Part shown: piece after piece, positions 51,283-59,700 of the stretch
How the letters are laid out: each line of letters opens with the position of its first letter
Position numbering within the stretch: position 1 is the stretch's first letter
From: Algoriphagus halophilus
Lineage (GTDB): Bacteria > Bacteroidota > Bacteroidia > Cytophagales > Cyclobacteriaceae
Direction of reading: 5' to 3'
DNA length: 64,000 bases
Assembly (NCBI RefSeq): GCF_900129785.1
Contig: NZ_FSRC01000001.1
Location: 1,922,001 to 1,986,000 of the forward strand
Notes under the pieces: model-generated
What the model saw: only the letters and a program-made list of their open reading frames with translations
Told to the model about the DNA's origin: nothing
Databases searched by the model: none
Program-made: the position numbers and the translations under genes

Positions 51283-51474
51283 TTATAAACTATCTATGAA
51301 ACTTTTCACTTCTTCCTTGGCCTTACCAGTCTTTTTTTGAATAATTCCAATCAATTGGTCTTCTTGAGCCTCTTCGAATAAAAGATCATCTTCGGTAACT
51401 TCAGCATATTCTTCCTTGATTTTACCTTTGATCTCGTTCCAGTTTCCTTTTGCTTTATCTTTAAATGAACTCAT
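51283..51474 (-). CDS. CsbD family stress protein
   Basis: ATG 51474 gives a 63-residue protein starting MSSFKDKAKGNWNEIKGKIK, the CsbD family signature, with a hydrophilic, acidic/Lys-rich helical body. The upstream in-frame sequence is 24 codons of non-family sequence, so the internal ATG is chosen. CsbD proteins respond to general stress; the molecular role is not known. Confidence 0.88.
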   Translation of the reverse strand: MSSFKDKAKGNWNEIKGKIKEEYAEVTEDDLLFEEAQEDQLIGIIQKKTGKAKEEVKSFIDSL

Positions 51475-51673
51475 AATTTCTGTTTTTAAGTAAACTAATT
51501 TATTTACTATAAGTAGTTCACAAGTCATGCCTAAATCCTTGAGCATTCAAAGCAAATAGTATCTCCCTGATTTTCAGCAGTTAATCACTAATAATGGAAT
51601 TCTCAACCGAAGTCCTCCGTACAGCTTCATAGAATTAAAGTAACAAATTGGGGAATTTCATTCTTCATTCACT

Positions 51674-52141
51674 CTATTCAACATGAAGTTTGAAGTGGAT
51701 AAAATCAGAGGGTATAGGCTCTAATCCAAGCTCGCGCATAAGCATGGCAATTTGCCCCCTATGATAGGTGGAATGATTTACAATATGAGTAAGCACATCT
51801 CTCCCAAAGCTTTCAAAAGATTTACCGGAAGAATTCTTATACCTAAACTTAATATCCAGATCAGTTTCTCGTAGAATTTCCAAGGTCGATTCAAAATTGA
51901 ATTGATCCTTTTCGGCAAATTCTTGAATTGGAAATAAATCCCAAGGTTTACAAGGGTCTGGAATCCCTTTTATTCTTGCATTCCAAAGATGATGGGCATT
52001 TACAATATGGCATGTTAATTCAATAATTTTTGGACTTAACTGGCTTGATATTGATTCAAAAGAAGCCGCCAATTTCAAATTGATCTGGTGATTGTAATTA
52101 AAAAAATCACGATAGAAAGCAGAATTATCCAATGATTTCAT
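51674..52141 (-). CDS. DinB-like protein, second copy
   Basis: ATG 52141 gives a 155-residue protein. The four-helix DinB fold is indicated by LTCHIVNAHHLWNARIKG (first His) and VLTHIVNHSTYHRGQIAMLM (two His near the end), giving the three-His metal pattern. It belongs to the same broad family as the gene at 28561-29076 but is quite divergent. Substrate unknown. Stands alone in an AT-rich stretch. Confidence 0.85.
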   Translation of the reverse strand: MKSLDNSAFYRDFFNYNHQINLKLAASFESISSQLSPKIIELTCHIVNAHHLWNARIKGIPDPCKPWDLFPIQEFAEKDQFNFESTLEILRETDLDIKFRYKNSSGKSFESFGRDVLTHIVNHSTYHRGQIAMLMRELGLEPIPSDFIHFKLHVE

Positions 52142-52328
52142 ACTTAGGGAATATTTAATAGTATATAAATTTGATGATTCTTTTAAGAATTCAAGCCCCT
52201 CCAAAAAATATTATTGATTATCTTTAATTATGAAAGAAAGTGCTACTTCTTGTAAAGCAAACTTTTTTCACCCATATACCATTGGTTTTAAATCATTTAA
52301 ATAAAGAGATCACCAAAAAGTAAAACCC

Positions 52329-52347
52329 AATTCTCCCTAGGAGAATT
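52329..52347. promoter_or_regulatory. Inverted repeat before the ROK-like gene
   Basis: AATTCTCC-CTA-GGAGAATT, an 8-bp perfect inverted repeat with a 3-nt centre, 12 bp before the ATG at 52360. With no T-run it is not a terminator; an operator or a translation-affecting hairpin is possible. Confidence 0.4.
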
Positions 52348-52359
52348 CATAATTTAAGC

Positions 52360-53019
52360 ATGAATATTTTAGTTATAGACATCGGAGGCTCCAATATTAA
52401 GATCTTAGCAACCGGTCAGCCTGAAAGAATTAAAATACCTTCAGGGAACAATTTTTCTCCGGAGGAAATGATTCCTCTTATAAAAGAAAATGCATCCAAT
52501 TGGAAATATGATGTGGTATCAATAGGTTTTCCAGGAATCGTAAAGAACAATAAAGTAATCACAGAGCCAGTCAATTTGGGAGACGGCTGGAAAAGGTTTG
52601 ATTTTGAAGCTGCCTTTAATTGTCCCGTAAAACTAATAAATGATGCTGCCATGCAAGCCCTAGGAGGGTATGAAAACAAAAAGATGTTATTCCTTGGACT
52701 CGGTACCGGGTTAGGAACTGCGATGGTAGTCAATAAGACAATTATTCCTTTGGAAGCTGGTCACTTACCTTATAAAAAGGGGACTTTTGAAAATTATGTA
52801 GGAAAAGAGTTTTTAAATAAGAGTGGCTCAAAAAAATGGGAAAAACATGTATATAACTGTATTGAAAAGTTCTCACATGTATTCCAACCTGATGATATAT
52901 TATTAGGAGGAGGTAATTCTAAATTATTGTCCTATGTACCTGAAGGATGTAGATTAGGCACTAATCAAAATGCATTTAAAGGTGGGTTCCGTCTTTGGGA
53001 AGAGGATTTTAATATCTAA
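52360..53019 (+). CDS. ROK/polyphosphate-glucokinase-type sugar kinase
   Basis: A 219-residue ASKHA-fold kinase. The phosphate-binding loop is DIGGSNIKI (residues 6-14) and the ATP-side motif is LGLGTGLGTAMVVN; LEAGHLPY carries the sugar-binding Glu-Ala-Gly-His region. It lacks the Cys-rich zinc motif of NagC-type ROK proteins and is shorter than typical glucokinases, so it resembles the polyphosphate glucokinase side of the family. Probably phosphorylates glucose or a related sugar; the donor is not clear. Confidence 0.82.
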   Translation: MNILVIDIGGSNIKILATGQPERIKIPSGNNFSPEEMIPLIKENASNWKYDVVSIGFPGIVKNNKVITEPVNLGDGWKRFDFEAAFNCPVKLINDAAMQALGGYENKKMLFLGLGTGLGTAMVVNKTIIPLEAGHLPYKKGTFENYVGKEFLNKSGSKKWEKHVYNCIEKFSHVFQPDDILLGGGNSKLLSYVPEGCRLGTNQNAFKGGFRLWEEDFNI

Positions 53020-53304
53020 TATTACTCTAATTTGATTCGCCCAACTCCCCTATTTATTATCTTATTTATGATTTAATTAAATTCTAATTATTTTTTTATG
53101 TAACTCTATATGAATATCAAACTATAACAATTGCATTTCATATTTAGAATAGTATTTTTTCAGAATAAAATTTTGATTATTCCAATTTTACTCTTAGATT
53201 TTAAACTTTCCTATTGAAATCTTATAGCAAATCTTTAATTCTATGAGTTAATAATTACTTTGATTTCAAAGGCTATCATAATTCACCCATATTGTAAGCC
53301 AATT

Positions 53305-53925
53305 ATGAAATTAGGAATTTTAGGAGGAACTAACCTGTCTAGAACTTTAGGTAAAAAGTATATTGATGCAGGGATCCAAGTAGTTTTTGGAGTTAGAAGT
53401 GATTTTGATACTGAAATTACTGAGTGGAAAATATTAAATAAATTTTTTGATCGGATTTGTCCTTACGAATCAGCAATTATTCAATCTGACATTATTCTCA
53501 TATGTTGTGAAAATGACTATCTAAAAGAAATATGTGTTGCACTTGAGAAAGTCGATTTAGAAGATAAATTGATTATAGATTGTACCAATAATAAGCATTG
53601 TTTAGACACTAATAATCAATCAAATACTGCTATCATTAAGAAATCTGCACCTAGTAATCTGGTTTTTAAAGCATTTAACAATCTTGGATTAGATTACCCT
53701 AAATCCGATATCCTTGGAATAATAAAGGAGACTTATTTTTGTGGGGAAGGAACGATTGAAAAATTGAGAGTAAAGAGGCTAATCGAACTGATAGGGTATA
53801 AAGCAATTGATGCAGGTCAGATTGATAATGCTTATTTATTAGAGGCATTTTATCAATTAAGTAAAGAAATAACCTGGCAAAAAAAAGAACAATCTAATTA
53901 TCATTTTAAGCTGATTTCAGTCTAG
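53305..53925 (+). CDS. NAD(P)-binding protein of the F420-dependent NADP reductase type
   Basis: ATG 53305 begins MKLGILGGTNLSRTLGKKYI, a Rossmann start; the frame upstream is AT-rich and unlikely. The NPDE-type second motif (IILICCENDYLKEI) and the segment VFKAFNNLGLDYPKSD resemble the F420-oxidoreductase-like superfamily (WP/F420 reductase, pyrroline-5-carboxylate reductase-like). In bacteria without F420 such proteins have unknown substrates. 206 aa. Base composition is clearly AT-richer than that of the housekeeping genes. Confidence 0.75.
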   Translation: MKLGILGGTNLSRTLGKKYIDAGIQVVFGVRSDFDTEITEWKILNKFFDRICPYESAIIQSDIILICCENDYLKEICVALEKVDLEDKLIIDCTNNKHCLDTNNQSNTAIIKKSAPSNLVFKAFNNLGLDYPKSDILGIIKETYFCGEGTIEKLRVKRLIELIGYKAIDAGQIDNAYLLEAFYQLSKEITWQKKEQSNYHFKLISV

Positions 53926-53991
53926 AAATAAACTTAAAATCAAATTAGATAAGATTTTTATAAATTATCTATTCTCCCCTAACAGCATCTT

Positions 53992-54876
53992 ATGAATAAT
54001 TTTTTAAAAAAAGGATATTTACCATATCTAATTTCAGGAATCTTAATACTATTATCCTTCTTTAACCCTTTTTATAATAGTGCAATTTCGTTCGAAGAAA
54101 AAGCTTCTAAGGAAATTTCCGAAAGCATCATATTATTAGAAGAAATTGAGACATTGACCATTCCATTAGCTGAAACCATCCCTTTCCTAAAATCATGGGC
54201 ACATACTTATGAAAACGATTTTGACAAATTATTGAGTTATTTAAATTTTGCTGATTTACTAATGCTCTTACAATTAGGGATATTAAAATTAAGCGAATGG
54301 TGGGTGTTCAAATTAGTCCTGGTAGTAAGCTTTTTAGGCTTATTTATCAACTATACAAAAAGCATCTGTAAAAACTTATTAATAATTGGTCTCTTAATAA
54401 CACCAGGCTTAGGAATATACACCCAGTTGTTATCCAGTTTGTCTAATCAAATGGAAATAGATTTAGGTGCTGACTTAAAATCAAGTTTATTAACTACAAA
54501 AGACTCAATCAATGCTAAAAAAGAGCTACATAAAACCTCTTTAGAGGCATTGAAAGCTCATCAAAAATCCAAAAATAAAGGAAGGTTAAACCTTTTTGAT
54601 AAAGTCGAAGATGACGCAATCAGTTTAGGGGATTCCATTGTAGACGATATTGATCAAGCAGGAGAAGACCTTCTGGATGTCTTGAGATTTGCAGGCCACC
54701 ACGGCTTGGAGCTAGCAGTTTCTTTAATGAGTAACATTCTCATTATTTTTGGAATATTACCAGTGCTTTTTTGGTACCTCATGTCCTTGGCTCTCCAACG
54801 TTTGTTTCAATTTGATAAGCCACTTCAAGAAATTGATAAGAAGCTTGAATCCATTCAAAGTATTACCAAATCATGA
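53992..54876 (+). CDS. Multi-span membrane protein of unknown function
   Basis: A 294-residue protein with about four membrane segments: near residues 7-27, 90-125 (two short spans), 132-150, and 238-262. A polar, Lys/Glu/Asp-rich stretch (about residues 160-230, with KDSINAKKELHKTSLEALKA) lies between spans 3 and 4 and may be helical. I recognise no family. Its ATGA end overlaps the start of the GH25 lysozyme lipoprotein gene, so the two are translated together. No signal peptidase site is evident. Confidence 0.72.
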   Translation: MNNFLKKGYLPYLISGILILLSFFNPFYNSAISFEEKASKEISESIILLEEIETLTIPLAETIPFLKSWAHTYENDFDKLLSYLNFADLLMLLQLGILKLSEWWVFKLVLVVSFLGLFINYTKSICKNLLIIGLLITPGLGIYTQLLSSLSNQMEIDLGADLKSSLLTTKDSINAKKELHKTSLEALKAHQKSKNKGRLNLFDKVEDDAISLGDSIVDDIDQAGEDLLDVLRFAGHHGLELAVSLMSNILIIFGILPVLFWYLMSLALQRLFQFDKPLQEIDKKLESIQSITKS

Positions 54877-55625
54877 ATTATCACAGCAGAACCACTTCAT
54901 TGGTTATAATTTCACTATTGATATGGTCTTGTTCAAAAAAACAGGCCACAGTTCAAGAGAGTGTTCCAAAGCCACCTCCGGTTTCAGACAGTGTAGAAGT
55001 CAAAAAAACTCCCCAAATATTAGGCATAGACGTATCGCATTTCCAAGGTGATGTCAACTGGCCAAAAGTAAAAGATGCCAAGATCACATTTGTTTATGAC
55101 AAAGCTTCTGAAGGAAAATCTTTTAAAGATCCTGATTATGCCCAAAATAAAATTGGAGCCCATGAAAATGGATTAGCACATGGGTCTTATCATTTTTTCA
55201 CTTCAGATGCTGACGCAATAGAACAAGCAAATTTATTTATTAGTATCATCGATTATGGACCTGGAGATATGCCTCCGGTTTTGGATTTAGAACAGGGAGG
55301 AATAAAAGGTGAAATCAATCCTACAACTTTTCAATCTGAAGTATTAACATGGTTAAATCATGTAGAATCCAAACTTGGTGTAAAACCCATTATTTATACC
55401 AACCATGTGTTTGGAGATCGATATCTGACTCATGCTAATTTTTCAAATTATCATTTATGGATTGCAGAATATGGAGTCGAACAACCAACCATTCCTAAAA
55501 CTTGGAGCGATATAGGCTGGTTAATCTGGCAAAGATCTGAAAGAGGCACCATTGAAGGAGCCATTGGTCAGGTAGACCATGATTTATACAATCCTACTAA
55601 ACCATTTGAAGTCATAAAAAAATAG
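54873..55625 (+). CDS. GH25 lysozyme-like lipoprotein
   Basis: Muramidase-type hydrolase of the GH25 family, 250 residues. The N terminus has a lipobox (LIWSCSKK), so it is probably anchored in the envelope. Catalytic region: GIDVSHFQGDVNWPKVK (about residues 50-66, first Asp), FVYDKASEG, YHFFTSDAD, PPVLDLEQGG (Asp and Glu) and PIIYTNHVFG. It overlaps the upstream membrane-protein gene by 4 bp (ATGA). A role in cell-wall remodelling or in attack on other cells are both possible; no phage or secretion gene lies nearby to decide. Confidence 0.88.
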   Translation: MNYHSRTTSLVIISLLIWSCSKKQATVQESVPKPPPVSDSVEVKKTPQILGIDVSHFQGDVNWPKVKDAKITFVYDKASEGKSFKDPDYAQNKIGAHENGLAHGSYHFFTSDADAIEQANLFISIIDYGPGDMPPVLDLEQGGIKGEINPTTFQSEVLTWLNHVESKLGVKPIIYTNHVFGDRYLTHANFSNYHLWIAEYGVEQPTIPKTWSDIGWLIWQRSERGTIEGAIGQVDHDLYNPTKPFEVIKK

Positions 55626-55654
55626 GCCCAATATGTGTTGGGCCTATTTTTTTT
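55615..55654. terminator. Convergent terminator (GH25 / PorP-SprF)
   Basis: AAAAAATAGGCCCAA and TTGGGCCTATTTTTTT, a 15-bp stem with a 6-nt loop, overlapping the GH25 stop codon. Symmetric for both directions. Confidence 0.92.
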
Positions 55655-55671
55655 GAGATGTATTCGAATTT

Positions 55672-56634
55672 CTACCAAATCAGGACTTGATTATCTGATC
55701 TTCTATTGTTGTCACGGAACAGGTTAAATACAGCAGTGAACTCGTGTGTGTTGCCCGGTAAATTATACCCACCACCTGTAGAAAATTCATATAGGTACCC
55801 GATTCTTAGCCTGTTGGTTAAGATCCCTAATTGTGCATTGGTAGCATAGTTTATTCTATGACCCATTCCAACCCATACCCGATCCATTAGAAGAGCTTTC
55901 AAGTTAAATTCCAGATTGTCTTTCATGTCTTTCTGGCTTCTGTAAAATGCGTTGAAAATCACTCCTAAATTTTCGCTTATAGATTCTCTATACCCTGCCT
56001 GAACCATGATTGCTGTAGGGTAGCCATCCATAAACTCATCCCCAGAAGTAATCTTCCCTCCTGCTACTCTATGCATTCCATAGGAAACATAATATTTGGC
56101 ATGAGTCAAAGCGATACCAAGATTAAAGTCTATCACATTCATATTTGAAAACTGGCCAATATATTGCCCCAACGTAGGGTCATTTTGTTCTTCAGTTGTC
56201 AATGAATTCCCATCAAGTCTAATACTCTGGTAGTTTAACCCCACACCCAATCGTAAGTTATGTTGCTCAGTTAACCTCACTCTAGAAGCATATGAAAGTA
56301 ATAATTCAGTTTCTCTAAATGCTCCATAAGTATCGTATAACATATTTGCTGACACCGCATTCTTACCCATCAATGCTGGATCTTCCTCCCCGGCAAGTTC
56401 TCCGAAGTCCAATTCTGCTGATATAAAATAAGTCTTAGGAGCTCCCTCAAACCCTGACCATTGATTTCTTACAAAGCCTCGGATAGTACTCCCTTCATAT
56501 CCTGTTAATGCAGGGTTGAAGTAACTTTGAAAATGGCTGAAATTGGAGATGTGTTTTCTCGACTGAGCCTCTGCAGTTAGTGCTACTGAAAGGACTAAAA
56601 AAACCATTGCGATATTTCTGATATTCTTTTTCAT
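55672..56634 (-). CDS. PorP/SprF family outer-membrane protein (type IX secretion partner)
   Basis: A 320-residue exported protein (signal MKKNIRNIAMVFLVLSVALT). Family marks are SHFQSYFNPALTGYEGS near the start, GFVRNQWSGFEGAP, SYASRVRLTEQHNLRLGVGLN and a beta-rich remainder. PorP/SprF proteins are needed for surface display of partner proteins with type-B C-terminal domains. That fits the giant gene 72 bp upstream, so the two are an operon and a functional pair. Confidence 0.93.
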   Translation of the reverse strand: MKKNIRNIAMVFLVLSVALTAEAQSRKHISNFSHFQSYFNPALTGYEGSTIRGFVRNQWSGFEGAPKTYFISAELDFGELAGEEDPALMGKNAVSANMLYDTYGAFRETELLLSYASRVRLTEQHNLRLGVGLNYQSIRLDGNSLTTEEQNDPTLGQYIGQFSNMNVIDFNLGIALTHAKYYVSYGMHRVAGGKITSGDEFMDGYPTAIMVQAGYRESISENLGVIFNAFYRSQKDMKDNLEFNLKALLMDRVWVGMGHRINYATNAQLGILTNRLRIGYLYEFSTGGGYNLPGNTHEFTAVFNLFRDNNRRSDNQVLIW

Positions 56635-56659
56635 TGCAAAATTGAAATGTTTAAAAATT

Positions 56660-56691
56660 GGGCAACCGAGATTTTTACGCCCCGGTCACCC
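56660..56691 (-). promoter_or_regulatory. Intercistronic hairpin between the giant gene and PorP/SprF
   Basis: GGGCAACCG and CGGTCACCC pair in 7 of 9 positions around a 14-nt loop. On the minus strand it is followed by AATTTTTAAA. It could act as a weak terminator or as an RNA stabiliser, making PorP/SprF expression lower than or different from that of the giant gene. Confidence 0.4.
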
Positions 56692-56706
56692 AGATTCAGT
56701 CTTATT

Positions 56707-59700
56707 CTATTGTTTTAACAGGTTCAATACACCCCTTCTCACCTCACCTGTTTCTGCTACTTCTATGATCCAGAAGTAAGCCCCAACAGGTAACGCTTTA
56801 CCATCGAAGGTACCATCCCAACGGATATCTGGGTTCTCTGTATAGAACACCCTATTACCTCCTACTTCCATGATCGAGATCCTTACTCCTTGGTAATACC
56901 TCAAGGCAGGAACTCCCCATGTATCATTGACTCCGTCATTATTCGGTGTAAATGTGTTTGGAACATCCAGCTGGCCAAGAGGAGTTCTTTGTCTAGTGAT
57001 CTGGAAGGATTTCTCAAATACGTTTCCACCTCGGTCGATCACTTGAAGAGTGATCGTAAATTGGGTCTCACCCTGTGCTCTACCTGCACTGCTCCAGAAC
57101 AATATACCATCGATCACTTCGAAGTAGTCGTTGTCTTGAACTCCTTCAGGTAAACTTAAAGTATGTACATCATCCGTAGGATCTATTACGGTAAATACCC
57201 CTATCTCTTGGAAGAATACCGCTGGAAGTCCAATGAAGGTATTTTCACTTAAGGTTACATCAGTTGGAGCAGGCTTGGCCAATACTGTAAGCTCCAAGAC
57301 TGGCTGAAGTCCCTGAGGATTAAATACCCCGTCTGGTAATTCCACCGTTCCCAAATAATTCATGGTACCTGAAACCAATGGATCATATCCATTGAGATCC
57401 CAGATCACAGGGAAGTTGATCACCACTCCTTCTGAAGTGATTCCAACTACTTCTGTTGGAACTTTTAGATCTCCTACTTCTGTGCCCCACAATGCTTCCA
57501 ACGTCTGATCTACAAATTCAACTACGGCTTTGTCATCCACATAATCAGGAATACCATTTCCATCTTCATCTGGGAAGTCCTCTGCATCATCAGGGTCTGT
57601 TCCTTGCTGCTCTTCTACATAATCAGGAACTTTATCTCCATCAGTATCCAAGTAATCTCCGGAACTTGAAGGATCTGTTCCCTGCTCATCTTCGACAAAG
57701 TCAGGAACTCCATCCCCGTCCAAATCTTGATAATCTATTGGATCTTCTGGGTCCGTTCCTTGTTCTTCCTCTACTTCATCAGGAACTCCGTCACCATCGG
57801 TATCACCACTGATAATCTCGAATTCTGCACCTGTAAAGTCAATGAGGTAATTGGTACCCGCATTGAGAGATCCTAAAAGAATATCGTACATACCTACACT
57901 TTCACCTGCAGTTCTTTCCAGAGAACCTGTCAAGATACTTTCATCATCACCTTCTCCAAATCCAGCAGCAGAATAGGTCAACTCAGGATCAGATTCGCCA
58001 TAAAGTTTGCTTTGTCCTGAATCTGCCACTATTTCCAGAGTTGCAGGAGTAATCGACAATTCAGCGGTCAAGTTAAATGAAGTGAAGTTTGAACCACTGA
58101 TGGTAGCCGTCACTTCCTGGCTTCCCACTTCTGTTCTACTATTGTTGGTATAGGTCACATCGGCTCCAGCTGGAAGTTCTCCACTTATTGATAGGGACTT
58201 GGAAGTACCATCATACACGAAGCTTCCATCGTCGAACGTGATTCCGATTATCGTAGCAGGTGTAATGCTTAATTCTGCTGTCAACACCAGCGTATTATAA
58301 TTTGAGCCGGAAATGGTAGCAGTAACTTCCTGACTTCCTACATCCGTTCTGCTGTTGTTAGTATAAGTAACATTTGTTCCAGTAGGCAGAGCTCCGCTAA
58401 TTGATAGGGACTTGGAAGTGCCATCATACACGAAGCTACCATCGTCAAAGGTCACCCCTACGATCATTGCTTTGCTTATCGTAAAGTCTGCGCCTGTAAA
58501 GTTGATGGCATAGTTGCTTCCTGCATCCAGGGTGCCAAGACTAATTGCATAGCTTCCCACATTCTCACCAGAGGCTCTTACAAGTCCACCCGTTAGAATA
58601 CTTGCATCATCTCCGTTTTCAAAACCAGAAACCAGATAGGTCAATACCGGATCAGCTGTACCAAAGACTTTACCTTGTCCAGCATCTGCCACCACATCTA
58701 GTACTTTCTCAGCAATCTCAAAGTCTGCTGAAGTAAAGTCAATCATATAGTTGCTTCCTGCATCCAAACTACCCAAAGTAATTGCATACAATCCAACATC
58801 CTCCCCTGCTACTCTGCTCAAGGCGCCGGTCAATACAGAGGTATTGTCTCCATTACCAAAATTTGAAGCAGTATACGCAAAGACTGGATCAGCAGTGCCA
58901 TAAACTTTAGCCTGATTTGGATTAGCTACAATACTCAACGTTCGAGGCGTAATAGTGAAATCAGCTCCGGTAAAGTTGATCGTATAATTGGAGCCCACAT
59001 CCAGGGTACCTTGATTGATTGCATAGGTTCCTACATCTTCTCCTACTGCTCTGGCCAATAATCCACTAAGGACTGCCTCGGTGTCGCCATTTTGTAAACC
59101 GGATACCTGGTAGGTGAATATTGGATCTGCATTTCCGTACACCTTGGTCTGACCGGCATCTGCAGTAATATCCAAGGTTGCAGATGTAATCTCAAAGTCT
59201 GCAGAGATGAAGTTGATGGTGTAATTAGATCCTGCATCGATTGTTCCTGGCTGAATCGCATATAGTCCCACATCTTCACCCGCTATTCTGATGAGAGCCC
59301 CTGAGATGACCGATTCTGTATCCCCATTCTTCAATCCACTCACTGAATAAGTGAATACTGGATCAGCTTCACCATATACCTTGGTCTGGCCAGCATCTGC
59401 TGTGATATCCAAGGTAGCAGGTGTGATTTCAAAATCTGAAGAGTTAAAGTTGATCGTATAGTTTGAACCTGCATCTATGGTGCCTGGTTGGATCGCATAA
59501 TTTCCTACGTCCTCTCCGGCTATTCTAATCAGAGCACCTGTTATTACGGCTTCAGTATCCCCATTTTTGAGTCCGTTCACGGTATAAGTGAATACCGGAT
59601 CAGCATCTCCATACACCTTGGTCTGACCGGCATCGGCAGTAATATCCAAGGTAGCAGGAGTGATCTCAAAATCAGCTCCGGTAAAGTTGATCGTATAATT

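Noticed and set aside
57456..57812. 118-codon open frame on the plus strand inside the giant gene
   Set aside because: It is antisense to the Asp-rich calcium-binding repeats, and its Leu/His/Pro-rich make-up is what the complement of such codons gives.
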